Below are positions 17,755 to 26,398 of a DNA stretch of 41,697 nt, in pieces (position 1 is the first letter of the stretch; each line of letters begins with the position of its first letter). This stretch comes from Rhodobiaceae bacterium (GTDB lineage Bacteria; Pseudomonadota; Alphaproteobacteria; Rhizobiales; Tepidamorphaceae). The stretch spans positions 1 to 41,697 of the forward strand of contig JACKJR010000010.1 in assembly GCA_020637855.1 (NCBI GenBank). Direction: 5' to 3'. Position numbers and translations under genes: made by a program. The notes under the pieces are model-generated. The model was not told where the DNA came from. It was given only the letters and a program-made list of their open reading frames with translations, and ran no database searches.

Positions 17755-18240
17755 TTACCCATCCACAGATCGCGGCCTGCAAGCGTGAGACAGATCAAGC
17801 ACGGCAAGAATGGCCTCGGTCTTGGCTTCAAGGCTGCCGTGGACGGCGTCAGGGAGCTGAATAAGGGGGACGGAAATGCCATTTATGCAGGTTGTGCGGT
17901 CAGGCATGGCGGGAAGCCGCGCGACATCTTGCGTATCCACCAGATCAAGCACCAGCGTAACGACTGCGCCTGCGGCTTGTCTTCTGGCATGTATGATCCC
18001 GATACCGCGGATTTCGGCCAACCCGGCGATTGTTTCCACACTGCGGGCAATCAGCCGCCCGTTTTGCGGACAGACCATGGTCCGGTCGTCACTTATCAGT
18101 GCCGTATAATTCCCTGAGCCGGCCCGCCCAAGCAGTTGCAGTGCGAGCGCTGTTTTTCCTGAACCCGATTTGCCCCGGATCAGGACGCCATGCGTGCCGA
18201 GCACGATGGACGTGGCGTGGATCGTAGGGACTAGGCTCAC
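17755..18240 (-). CDS. hprK: Short HPr kinase/phosphorylase
   Basis: HprK phosphorylates HPr on its regulatory serine. At 161 residues this is the short alphaproteobacterial form, lacking the N-terminal half of the roughly 310-residue Bacillus enzyme but keeping the catalytic core. It has Walker A GKSGSGKT (23-30), the SDDRTM segment and GIGIIHARRQAAGAV. Its ATG at 18240 overlaps the end of chvG by four bases, so the two are translationally coupled, tying the envelope sensor to the PTS relay. The target serine is present in HPr two genes downstream. Confidence 0.95.
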   Translation of the reverse strand: MSLVPTIHATSIVLGTHGVLIRGKSGSGKTALALQLLGRAGSGNYTALISDDRTMVCPQNGRLIARSVETIAGLAEIRGIGIIHARRQAAGAVVTLVLDLVDTQDVARLPAMPDRTTCINGISVPLIQLPDAVHGSLEAKTEAILAVLDLSHACRPRSVDG

Positions 18241-20027
18241 GCGCGCGGCAGCCTCAAGACAAAGCGCGCGCCAATACGCTTGCCATCGGCGCCAATACGG
18301 TTTTCCGCGTGCAGGGTGCCGCCATGGCCTTCAACGATCTGGCGGGAGATCGAAAGCCCGAGGCCGGAATTCTGCCCGAACGGAGCCCCTTCACCACGGT
18401 CGGTATAGAAGCGTTCGAAAATCCGCTCGAGGTTTTCAGGCGGTATGCCGGGTCCGGTATCGTCGACGCGCAATTCGATGCGGCGCCTGTCTGCGCGCGT
18501 GCTGATGTGGATTGGTTCATCCGATGGCGAAAACGACTTGGCATTGTCGATCAGGTTGTGGAGCACCTGGCCCAGCCGGCTGTCATGCCCCTGAATGATG
18601 AGTGGGCGGTCCTGATCGCGAATTTCCAGTACGACATGCGGATGATTGTCTTCGAGCATTTCGTTGCTGAGTTTCACGACGGCATCGAGCAGGGCCTCGA
18701 GATCGAGTGGCTTGGCATCCCCCTTGGCAAGTTCGGAATCAAGCCGTGAGGCATCGGAAATATCGCTGATAAGCCGGTCGAGCCTGCCGACATCATGCTT
18801 GAGAATGTCAAGCAGGCGGTCGCGGTCGCCTTCCTTTTTTGCAAGCGGCAAGGTTTCGACCGCGCTTCTGAGCGAAGTGAGCGGATTCTTGATCTCGTGC
18901 GCGACATCGGCGGCAAAGCGCTCGATCGCCTCCATGCGCGAATAAAGCGCGTTGGTCATCGCGCGCAATGCACCGGACAGGTGGCCGATTTCATCCTGCC
19001 GTTTCGTGAAGTCGGGGATTTCGGTACGCGACTTGACGCCGACCCGCACCCGCTCGGCAGCTGATGCAAGACGCCGGACAGGACCCGCGATCGTTTGCGC
19101 CAGCAGTATCGACAGCACCAGCGCGACGGCGGCTGCCACCACGAAGGTGCGCACGATGGCAAGCCGTTCGGCATGCACGATCTCGTCGATGTCGCCACCC
19201 TGGGTCGAGAGCAGCAGCGCGCCATGCACGGCGCGGAAGCGCTGCACCGGCACCGCAACCGAGACAATCAGTGCGCCCTCGGGATTGACCCGCACAACGC
19301 TGAGCGGTGTGCCGTTCAGCGCGGCGGCGACTTCCGGATATTCCTTGCCCTCCATGGGACCGAGTTCCTGATAGACAGGCAGGTCGGAGCGCTGCAGCCA
19401 GCGGCGGATGTGACTGGCGATCCAGTCGTACCAGTTTTCGCTTTCCGTCTGCGGCGCCGGCAGGTCGAAGCGCAGGATCTGGCCGCGGGAATACAGGTGC
19501 CGGGAGTCGAGGATCAGAATGCCCTCACGGTCATAGATGCGCGCACGCGTCTTGGTTGGCGAAATTAGCCTCCGCAGGATCGGCGCCACGTCTTCCGGAT
19601 TGATCGGGAAATCGAGCGAATCCGGTTCGCTCGGCGTCAGGCTTTCGCCGGCCTCCAGTTCCAGAAGCTTTTCCGGATCGATGACGATGGAATCGGTATC
19701 GACAGTTGCCGAAGCAGCAATCGCCGCGCCGATGATTTCGCCCTGGATCAGCAGGCTCTCGACGCGTGCGTCGATGAGGCCCTCCTTGAACTGGTTGAGG
19801 TAGAGGATGCCCCACACCAGCGCCAACATGGCGGCGAGGTTGAGAAAGACGATGCGCCGCGTCAGGCTCGAGGATACGATACTGCCGATGGCGCGCAGAC
19901 GGCGCACCAGCCGCGACCCGCCGCTGCCGCGTAGCTCGAACGCGTCGGAATCGGAATCATCGACTTCACGCGATGCCTTCGCGGCGTCGGGTTGTGCCGG
20001 CCAGCGATTGTGGGTCTCGATCGCCAT
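18237..20027 (-). CDS. chvG: Sensor histidine kinase ChvG (ExoS/BvrS)
   Basis: ChvG is the membrane sensor that phosphorylates ChvI and controls envelope, acid-response and host-interaction genes in Agrobacterium, Sinorhizobium and Brucella. The 596-residue protein has a cytoplasmic tail, a membrane span near 58-77 (RIVFLNLAAMLALVWGILYL) and a periplasmic sensor of about 200 residues. A second span near 283-305 is followed by HAMP, then HisKA with DVAHEIKNPLTS (His377) and an ATPase domain (DDTGPGIPPENLERIFERFY, NSGLGLSISRQ). The ATG at 20027 with GAGG upstream is preferred over a TTG one codon earlier. It follows chvI by 25 bases. Periplasmic ExoR, its repressor, is not in this window. Confidence 0.96.
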   Translation of the reverse strand: MAIETHNRWPAQPDAAKASREVDDSDSDAFELRGSGGSRLVRRLRAIGSIVSSSLTRRIVFLNLAAMLALVWGILYLNQFKEGLIDARVESLLIQGEIIGAAIAASATVDTDSIVIDPEKLLELEAGESLTPSEPDSLDFPINPEDVAPILRRLISPTKTRARIYDREGILILDSRHLYSRGQILRFDLPAPQTESENWYDWIASHIRRWLQRSDLPVYQELGPMEGKEYPEVAAALNGTPLSVVRVNPEGALIVSVAVPVQRFRAVHGALLLSTQGGDIDEIVHAERLAIVRTFVVAAAVALVLSILLAQTIAGPVRRLASAAERVRVGVKSRTEIPDFTKRQDEIGHLSGALRAMTNALYSRMEAIERFAADVAHEIKNPLTSLRSAVETLPLAKKEGDRDRLLDILKHDVGRLDRLISDISDASRLDSELAKGDAKPLDLEALLDAVVKLSNEMLEDNHPHVVLEIRDQDRPLIIQGHDSRLGQVLHNLIDNAKSFSPSDEPIHISTRADRRRIELRVDDTGPGIPPENLERIFERFYTDRGEGAPFGQNSGLGLSISRQIVEGHGGTLHAENRIGADGKRIGARFVLRLPRA

Positions 20028-20052
20028 CAATCCTCATGGACTCGCGAAGGCC

Positions 20053-20751
20053 TCAGGCCTCCTTGAACCGGTATCCTACCCCATAAAGCGTTTCGATCAT
20101 GTCGAATGTCTGGTCGACGGCGCGAAACTTCTTTCTCAACCGTTTGATATGGCTATCGATGGTCCGGTCGTCCACATAGACCTGATCGTCATAGGCCGCG
20201 TCCATCAGGGCGTTGCGGCTCTTCACGACGCCGGGCCTCTGCGCCAGCGATTCAAGGATCAGGAATTCTGTGACTGTCAGTGTCACGTTGTTGCCACCCC
20301 AGGTGCAGGTGTGGCGCTCGGGGTCCATCACAAGATTGCCGCGCTCCAGAACGCGGGCCGCATCGGTTTTCGGCGCCGAGGTATCCTTCGGCTGCGCGCG
20401 CCGCAGCACCGCTTTCACCCGTTCCACCAGCAGGCGCTGCGAAAAGGGTTTGCGGATGAAATCGTCGGCGCCCATTTTCAGGCCGAACAATTCGTCGATT
20501 TCCTCGTCTTTGGAGGTGAGGAAGATGACCGGCAGTTCGGAGGCCTGCCGCAGCCGGCGCAGCAGTTCCATCCCGTCCATGCGCGGCATCTTGATGTCGA
20601 ACACGGCAAGATCGGGCGGATTGGTCTTCAACCCTTCCAGCGCGGATGCGCCATCGGCATAGGTCTGAACCCGGTAGCCTTCCGATTCCAGTGCGATGGA
20701 AACGGAGGTCAGGATGTTGCGGTCGTCGTCGACAAGGGCAATTGTTGGCAT
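20053..20751 (-). CDS. chvI: Response regulator ChvI (BvrR)
   Basis: This OmpR-type regulator is the partner of ChvG. The start is the ATG at 20751 (MPTIALVDDDRNIL), which gives 232 residues; the longer frame adds 38 implausible residues. The receiver domain has the acidic pocket DDD (8-10), phosphoacceptor Asp52 in VFDIKMPRMDG, and the conserved Lys in LTSKDEEID. The winged-helix domain ends RTIDSHIKRLRKKFRAVDQ...IETLYGVGYRF. In Brucella and Sinorhizobium this regulator also affects pckA, which lies 1.3 kb away here; whether it does so in this organism is inference. Confidence 0.96.
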   Translation of the reverse strand: MPTIALVDDDRNILTSVSIALESEGYRVQTYADGASALEGLKTNPPDLAVFDIKMPRMDGMELLRRLRQASELPVIFLTSKDEEIDELFGLKMGADDFIRKPFSQRLLVERVKAVLRRAQPKDTSAPKTDAARVLERGNLVMDPERHTCTWGGNNVTLTVTEFLILESLAQRPGVVKSRNALMDAAYDDQVYVDDRTIDSHIKRLRKKFRAVDQTFDMIETLYGVGYRFKEA

Positions 20752-21089
20752 GGCGTTATATTCTTGCTGATTTCGATGATCGGTCGGGAGCTTGACCCCG
20801 ATATTAGGGCGCAGGATATGGGCCGTGTGGGCACGTTGATACACTTGGACACCGGTAAATGACACTAGTGAGGATGAACCTCATCTGAATGAAACGCATG
20901 AAGATGCGGGTCCGGCAGGCTATATACATGTCTCAGAACGAGTTCGCCGCTTAACGACGATCTCAAGCCGTAAGCGCACTTCCGCTGGCGCTGCGGCGAA
21001 ATTATGACACGCTCGTGGGATGTTGTCTCGTCAGGCATCCCGCAAGGAGCGGGCGACGCTCAGGCAAAACGAACCCGGAGAACCGAAAT
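20752..21089. promoter_or_regulatory. Divergent intergenic region between chvI and the HugZ-like gene
   Basis: These 338 bases separate the start codons of two divergent genes and so should hold both promoters. I see a few short dyads (for example GCAT gaag ATGC near 20898-20909) but no known operator or clear -35/-10 pair, and no convincing small gene. Confidence 0.45.
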
Positions 21090-21848
21090 ATGTCTGCAAA
21101 TCAGTCCCGCCAGGACAATGACGAAGGCGCTTTCGACGCCCCGGCCGCCGCACGCGATCTGCTGCGCGGCTCGCTCGTCGGGACTTTGGCGACCCTGGAT
21201 GCAGGAACCAAGGCGCCATACGCCTCCATGGCAGCCATCGCGCCGGATTTCGACGGTGCGCCGGTGTTGCTCCTGTCGACGCTTGCGGTCCACACCGCCA
21301 ATCTTGCCGCCGACAACCGCGTTTCCCTGTTGCTGGATGCGCGCACGGATGACGATGGTTCCGCTGATCCGATGACGCGGCCGCGCGTCAGCCTGACCGG
21401 AACGCTGGCCGTGACGGGTGAGGAAATCCCGCGCGATCGTTACCTGCGTCATCACCCGGACGCGAAATTCTATTCAGGTTTCAAGGATTTTTCTTTCTAC
21501 CGGATGGAGATTGAAGCGGGTCACCTCGTTGCCGGTTTCGGACGCATCGTCGATCTGGCCCCGCAGGATATGCTGACCCCGATCCAGGGGGCAGGCGAGC
21601 TTGCCGCTTGTGAAGAAAGCGCGGTCGCTCACATGAATGAGGATCATGCCGATGCGTTGCAGCTTTATGCCTGCGTCCTTGCCGGCGAAGAGGGCGACGG
21701 GTTCGTCTGTGTCGGTTGCGACCCTGACGGCCTGACGCTGCGGCGCGGCATGGCGCTTACCCGCATCCTGTTCCCGCGTGCCGTTGAAAGTCCCAATGTC
21801 TTGCGCATGACGCTGAAGCAGATGGCGGATGAAGCCCGGTCTCGATAA
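21090..21848 (+). CDS. HugZ-family pyridoxamine-phosphate-oxidase-fold protein
   Basis: The 252-residue protein joins an FMN-binding split barrel (ARDLLRGSLVGTLATLDAG, PVLLLSTLAVHTANLAADNRVSLLLD) to a C-terminal DUF2470-like domain starting VAHMNEDHADALQLYA (Met182 onward). This arrangement is that of HugZ-type proteins linked to haem use, although many family members are uncharacterised. The start is the ATG at 21090 with CGGAG upstream; the longer frame from 21015 lacks support. There is no signal peptide, so it is cytoplasmic. It reads away from chvI and toward pckA. A function in haem breakdown is a family-based guess. Confidence 0.88.
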   Translation: MSANQSRQDNDEGAFDAPAAARDLLRGSLVGTLATLDAGTKAPYASMAAIAPDFDGAPVLLLSTLAVHTANLAADNRVSLLLDARTDDDGSADPMTRPRVSLTGTLAVTGEEIPRDRYLRHHPDAKFYSGFKDFSFYRMEIEAGHLVAGFGRIVDLAPQDMLTPIQGAGELAACEESAVAHMNEDHADALQLYACVLAGEEGDGFVCVGCDPDGLTLRRGMALTRILFPRAVESPNVLRMTLKQMADEARSR

Positions 21849-21925
21849 CTCTGCTGCGTTATTGGGCGAAAGTGCGTATTGCACAGCCTTGGATCAGGTC
21901 TTAGGTTCCGCGCCTTACAAAAAAG

Positions 21926-22008
21926 ACCCGAAACACGGGTTCAGGAGGATGAGCGAAGTTCCGAAAAAGACCGGGCGGTGAAAGTCCCGGTGGGCGGAGC
22001 TTCTTTTT
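21926..22008 (+). promoter_or_regulatory. Structured, terminator-like leader of pckA
   Basis: A small hairpin (ACCCG/CGGGT, 21926-21930 and 21936-21940) is followed by a nested structure. Its 9-bp outer stem is 21955-21963 with 21995-22003, fully paired with one G-U. Its inner 6-bp stem is ACCGGG/CCCGGT (21970-21975 and 21986-21991). TTTTT follows at 22004-22008, as in an intrinsic terminator, only about 15 bases before the pckA start. A 10-codon frame ATG...TGA (21949-21981, MSEVPKKTGR) runs through the left arm behind AGGAGG, though that site abuts the ATG. This looks like an attenuator; the mechanism is inference. Confidence 0.5.
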
Positions 22009-22023
22009 CTTAAGGAGAGGGAC

Positions 22024-23652
22024 GTGAACGGGCACGTTGCAAAGGAATCCGGAGTTCACAACGAAAGCTTCGGGGCGGACCGCTTCGGTCTGCGCAATCT
22101 CGGCTCACTGGCGTGGAATGATCTGGCGCCGGTTCTGGTGGAAAAATCGGTTGCGCGCGTCGAGGGGCAGCTGACGGCGCACGGCGCGATTTGCGTCGAG
22201 ACCGGTGCCCATACCGGGCGCTCGGCACAGGACAAGTTCCTTGTCCGCACCGCCGGCACCGAGGACCAGATCTGGTGGGACAACAACAAGGGGATCAGCC
22301 GCGAGGCTTTCGATCGGCTACACGCCGACATGATCGCCCATGCCGAGGGCCGCGATCTTCTGGCGCAGGACCTGTACGGCGGAGCCGACCCTAAGCATCG
22401 CGTCAATGTCCGTGTCTTTTGCGAATACGCCTGGCACGCCCTGTTCATCCGCTACATGCTGATCCGTCCCGATACCGCCGACCTCAAGTCCTTCGTGCCG
22501 GATATCACCATCATCGATCTGCCGAGCTTCAGGGCCGACCCCGAGCGTCACGAATGCCGCAGCGAAACGGTCATCGCATGCGATCTGGAGCGCGGCATCG
22601 TGCTGATCGGTGGCACGTCCTATGCCGGAGAGATGAAGAAGTCGGTTTTCGGCGCGCTCAATTATGCGCTTCCCGTAAAGGACGTCATGCCGATGCACTG
22701 CTCGGCCAATGTTGCCGACGATGGTCGCTCGGCTGTCTTCTTCGGCCTGTCGGGAACCGGCAAGACGACGCTGTCCGCTGATCCGTCGCGTACGCTGATC
22801 GGTGACGACGAGCACGGCTGGAGCGAGAGCGGCATCTTCAACTTCGAAGGCGGCTGCTACGCCAAGACCATTCGCCTGTCGCGCGAGGCCGAGCCGGCCA
22901 TCTACGGCGCAACGGAGCGTTTTGGCTCGGTGATGGAAAACGTCGTCCTCGACGATATCACCCGCCTGCCCGATTTCGACGATGGCAGTTTGACCGAAAA
23001 TTCCCGCGTCGCCTATCCGATCGAGGCCATTGCCAACGCGAGCCTGACAGGGCGCGCCGGCCAGCCCACCGCTGTCGTGATGCTGACTTGCGATGCCTTC
23101 GGCGTCATGCCGCCGATCGCCAAGCTCGATCCGAGCCAGGCCATGTATCATTTCCTGTCCGGCTACACCGCCAAGGTCGCCGGGACCGAAAAGGGGGTGA
23201 CCGAACCGCAGGCGACTTTTTCCACCTGCTTCGGTGCGCCGTTCATGCCGCGTCACCCCAGCGTCTACGGCAACATGCTGCGCCGTCTCATCGACGAGCA
23301 TGGCGTCGACTGCTGGCTGGTCAATACCGGCTGGACCGGTGGCGCGCACGGTACCGGCTCGCGCATGCCGATTGCCGCAACCCGCGCTCTGCTGTCGGCA
23401 GCCCTTGACGGCAACTTGCGCGATGCGGAGATGCGACGCGACCCGATCTTCGGTTTCGAGGTACCTGTTGCGCTCGAAGGTGTGGAGCCTGAGATCCTCA
23501 ACCCGCGCGAGACCTGGGCCGACAAGGCCGCCTACGATCATCAGGCCATGTCGCTGGCACGCATGTTCAACGACAATTTCAAACGCTTCGCCGATCACGT
23601 CGACGGCCAGGTGCTCAACGCCGCGCCGGGCCTGCGCGTCGCGGCCGAATAA
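22024..23652 (+). CDS. pckA: ATP-dependent phosphoenolpyruvate carboxykinase
   Basis: PckA converts oxaloacetate and ATP to phosphoenolpyruvate, the entry to gluconeogenesis from dicarboxylates. The 542-residue protein has the substrate region ETGAHTGRSAQDKFLV, the metal/PEP site GGTSYAGEMKKSVF, the kinase-1a loop GLSGTGKT (241-248) and kinase-2 LIGDDEHGW. The start is a GTG at 22024 with a very good AAGGAGAG site. Upstream is a terminator-like leader. A gamma-glutamyltransferase gene follows after 27 bases. The neighbouring ChvI and PTS genes are plausible controllers, as reported in relatives. Confidence 0.98.
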   Translation: MNGHVAKESGVHNESFGADRFGLRNLGSLAWNDLAPVLVEKSVARVEGQLTAHGAICVETGAHTGRSAQDKFLVRTAGTEDQIWWDNNKGISREAFDRLHADMIAHAEGRDLLAQDLYGGADPKHRVNVRVFCEYAWHALFIRYMLIRPDTADLKSFVPDITIIDLPSFRADPERHECRSETVIACDLERGIVLIGGTSYAGEMKKSVFGALNYALPVKDVMPMHCSANVADDGRSAVFFGLSGTGKTTLSADPSRTLIGDDEHGWSESGIFNFEGGCYAKTIRLSREAEPAIYGATERFGSVMENVVLDDITRLPDFDDGSLTENSRVAYPIEAIANASLTGRAGQPTAVVMLTCDAFGVMPPIAKLDPSQAMYHFLSGYTAKVAGTEKGVTEPQATFSTCFGAPFMPRHPSVYGNMLRRLIDEHGVDCWLVNTGWTGGAHGTGSRMPIAATRALLSAALDGNLRDAEMRRDPIFGFEVPVALEGVEPEILNPRETWADKAAYDHQAMSLARMFNDNFKRFADHVDGQVLNAAPGLRVAAE

Positions 23653-23679
23653 ACGTCTGGCGCTGCGGGGAGTGATATC

Positions 23680-25194
23680 TTGGCAGCGCGTAAACGCACG
23701 TCCCGTGCCGCCGTCGCCGCAGGCCATGCGCTGACGGCGGACGCTGCCGTCCAGGTTCTGGGCGAAGGCGGCTCGGTCGTTGATGCCGCCATTGCCGCGC
23801 TTTGGATGGCCTGCGTCTGCGAGCCCGTTCTCGCCTCGCCCGGCGGTGGCGGGTTTGCCGCGATCCTAGGCCGCCGCAAGGCGGAATTCCTGGACTTTTT
23901 TGTTGACGCGCCGGGCGTGAAGCGGCGTGAAAGCGATATCGAGTTCGAAGAAGTCCATGCCGATTTCGGCACCACGACGCAAGGCTTTCATGTCGGCGCG
24001 GGCGCAAGCGCGGTCCCCGGCTTTGTGCCCGGTCTGTTCGAACTGCACGAGCGCTATGGCCGCCTGCCGATGCGCGTTCTCGCAGAGCCTGCGATTGCCG
24101 CGGCGCGCGACGGGGTGTCGATATCTCCATTTCAGGCAAAACTGTTCGGTGTCGTCGCGCCGATCCTCACCTTCAGACCGGATGCGGCGAAGCTGTTTGG
24201 CCAGACGGAAGAACATCAAGGTGTTCATGCCGCCGGAGCTGCGATGAAGAACCCCGATCTGGCCGATGCGCTCGACACCATCACCCGTGAGGGAAGCCGC
24301 ATCGCCACCCATGGCGAGATTGCTGGCCTGATGGCGCAGCAATCGGAAATTCACGGCGGACATTTGCGCCGTGTCGACATGGAGAGCTACCGCGTCGAGA
24401 AGCGCCGTCCCGTAGAAGCGAAGCTTGGCCCGTTGACGGTGTGGACCAACCCGCCGCCGGCGCTTGGCGGCGCGCTGATTTCCGCCATGTGCCGCAAGCT
24501 GACCGAAACGAGCGATCGCCGTTACTGGCTGGCACTGGCACGCGCGGTGGACAGCGTTGATTGCTTCTGGCGCGAAAGCCCGCAGGACGCCGGCCGGCTA
24601 ATTGGCGAGCCCGCATCGGGCGGGCATGTTGCCCAACGCGGCACCACCCATGTCTCCGTGGCCGACATGGACGGCAATGCCGTTGCCATCACCGTGTCGA
24701 ATGGCGAGGGCAATGGCCGCCTCGTGCCCGGCTGCGGTTTCATGATCAACAACATGCTCGGCGAGGAGGACGTCAATCCGCGCGGGTTCCATGCATGGGA
24801 ACCCGGTGAGAGGCTGTCCTCGATGATGAGTCCCTGTGTCGGGAGTTGGCGCGATGGCGGGGCGCTTGCGCTGGGATCGGGGGGCTCGAACCGCATCCGC
24901 ACGGCCGTGCTTCAGGTGCTGGCCAATATCGCCCTGCGCGGTTTGCCGCTGGCTGATGCGGTCGCCGCGCCGCGGCTGCACATCGAGCGCGGTTTCCTCG
25001 ACTTCGAGGACGTGCTGGTTGACGAACTGTTCGATGAGGATGACCGCAGCGCGCTCGTTCAAGCTTTCGAAGAGCATCGCGCATGGCCCGAACCGAGCCT
25101 TTATTTCGGTGGTGTGCATGCTGCCATGCTGACGCCGCGCGGTGCGCTGGAAGCTGCCGGCGATCACCGCAGGGAAGGTACGGGCGTCACATAA
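23680..25194 (+). CDS. ggt: Gamma-glutamyltransferase family protein without signal peptide
   Basis: This N-terminal-nucleophile hydrolase family transfers or hydrolyses gamma-glutamyl groups, classically from glutathione. Its 504 residues include ASPGGGGFAAIL, the self-cleavage site RGTTHVSVADMDGNAV with likely nucleophile Thr322, and the LALGSGGSNRIRTAVLQVLANI region. The protein is shorter than the roughly 580 residues of E. coli Ggt. It starts with Lys/Arg-rich MAARKRTSRAAVAAG with no export signal, so a cytoplasmic role is likely. The start is a TTG at 23680 behind GGGGAG. It lies 27 bases after pckA, suggesting cotranscription. The exact substrate cannot be read from sequence. Confidence 0.9.
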   Translation: MAARKRTSRAAVAAGHALTADAAVQVLGEGGSVVDAAIAALWMACVCEPVLASPGGGGFAAILGRRKAEFLDFFVDAPGVKRRESDIEFEEVHADFGTTTQGFHVGAGASAVPGFVPGLFELHERYGRLPMRVLAEPAIAAARDGVSISPFQAKLFGVVAPILTFRPDAAKLFGQTEEHQGVHAAGAAMKNPDLADALDTITREGSRIATHGEIAGLMAQQSEIHGGHLRRVDMESYRVEKRRPVEAKLGPLTVWTNPPPALGGALISAMCRKLTETSDRRYWLALARAVDSVDCFWRESPQDAGRLIGEPASGGHVAQRGTTHVSVADMDGNAVAITVSNGEGNGRLVPGCGFMINNMLGEEDVNPRGFHAWEPGERLSSMMSPCVGSWRDGGALALGSGGSNRIRTAVLQVLANIALRGLPLADAVAAPRLHIERGFLDFEDVLVDELFDEDDRSALVQAFEEHRAWPEPSLYFGGVHAAMLTPRGALEAAGDHRREGTGVT

Positions 25195-25204
25195 TGACGC
25201 CCGT
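25180..25204. terminator. Hairpin between convergent ggt and chemoreceptor genes
   Basis: A perfect 10-bp stem (25180-25189 with 25195-25204, 5-base loop) covers the ggt stop codon. Neither side has a real T-run, so it may act as a weak bidirectional terminator or an mRNA 3'-end protector. Confidence 0.5.
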
Positions 25205-25227
25205 CGTGTTGCGTTCCGCTGTTATGG

Positions 25228-26379
25228 TCACACGACCTTGCGGACTTCGTGCAGGAAGTGGCCGACCGATTCGCGCATGTTCTCGCCGCGTTTGGAGAGT
25301 TCTTGCGAAGCTTCCAGAACCTGCGACGCAGCCGTTCCGGTTTCATTGACCGACTGGCTGATCATACCGATATTCGCGCTGACTTCGTTCGTGCCCGTCG
25401 AGGCTTCGGTGATGTTGCGGGCGATTTCGCGCGTCGCCGCGGTCTGTTGTTCGGCTGCCGCGGAAATCGCGGTTGCGATTTCGTTCACCTTCTCGATCGT
25501 CGTGGCGATCGTCTGGATGGACGTTTCAGCCTTGTTGCTCGCCTGCTGGATGCTGGAAATCTGCGCGCTGATCTCGCCTGTCGCCTTGGCGGTCTGCGTG
25601 GCAAGTCCCTTGACCTCTGCCGCAACCACGGCAAAGCCCTTTCCGGCCTCTCCCGCGCGGGCAGCCTCGATTGTCGCGTTCAGCGCGAGCAGGTTGGTCT
25701 GATCCGCGATATCGGTGATCAGATCGACGATCTTGCCGATTTCTTCCGATGCTCTCGACAATGCCGCGATGTCCTCGCGCGTATGGCGCGCATCCTCGAC
25801 CGCCTGGTTGGTGATCTGCGAGGAGTTCTGGACCTGCATGTTGATCTCGGACGCCGACGTGGTCATTTCCTCTGTCGCGGCCGCAACGGCGCCGACATTG
25901 GCGGATGCTTCCTCCGCGGCTGCGGCTACGGCGACGGACTGGTCGCTCGCGCCCGATGCCAGGTGCGACATCGACTGCGCGGTACTCTCGAGCTCGGTTG
26001 CCGCCGAGGAAACGGATTCGACCACCTCGCCCATTTCGCTTTCGAACGTTGAAACGATGTCACTGAAACCGGAAACCCGATCCTGCATCGACACCATTGC
26101 ACCATTGACCGTGCGTGCGGCTTCGCCAAACGAGCCGGTCATGCCGCGTTCGCTGATGCGCCGGAAATATTTGTTCCGCGCGACATACTCCAGCGATGCA
26201 CGGGATTCACGCACATAGGCATCGCAGCGATCGATCACGCGATTGATGGCGTGCAGGAGCGCTGCCGCCTCGCCGGTTTCGTCGATACCGATAACACGGG
26301 CCTCGAAATCGCCATCGGCGGCGGCTTCGCACACTTTCAGCGCCTTCTGGACGGCGGATTTGTAGTGACTGGAAAACAT
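25228..26379 (-). CDS. Soluble methyl-accepting chemotaxis protein
   Basis: The 383-residue protein has no membrane span. A HAMP-like N-terminal region (CEAAADGDFEARVIGIDETGE, then VARNKYFRRISERG) leads into a full MCP signalling domain with the hairpin tip IADQTNLLALNATIEAARAG. The CheR-binding pentapeptide is absent; the end is LHEVRKVV. The start is the ATG at 26379 behind GGGAGGAG; the longer frame only overlaps the upstream gene out of frame. It lies 19 bases after an Aer-type PAS gene. The pair looks like one Aer receptor encoded as two proteins, with the PAS protein as sensor and this one signalling to CheW/CheA. Confidence 0.92.
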   Translation of the reverse strand: MFSSHYKSAVQKALKVCEAAADGDFEARVIGIDETGEAAALLHAINRVIDRCDAYVRESRASLEYVARNKYFRRISERGMTGSFGEAARTVNGAMVSMQDRVSGFSDIVSTFESEMGEVVESVSSAATELESTAQSMSHLASGASDQSVAVAAAAEEASANVGAVAAATEEMTTSASEINMQVQNSSQITNQAVEDARHTREDIAALSRASEEIGKIVDLITDIADQTNLLALNATIEAARAGEAGKGFAVVAAEVKGLATQTAKATGEISAQISSIQQASNKAETSIQTIATTIEKVNEIATAISAAAEQQTAATREIARNITEASTGTNEVSANIGMISQSVNETGTAASQVLEASQELSKRGENMRESVGHFLHEVRKVV

Positions 26380-26398
26380 TTGAATACTCCTCCCGCCG

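Noticed and set aside
21955..22003. Resemblance of the pckA leader to an FMN or cobalamin riboswitch (GGTGAAAGTCCC)
   Set aside because: Only a short match; the conserved multi-stem core and the box order of both riboswitches are missing, and pckA is not a usual target.
22318..23727. 469-residue antisense frame inside pckA
   Set aside because: Antisense shadow of a fully conserved enzyme; no domain signature.
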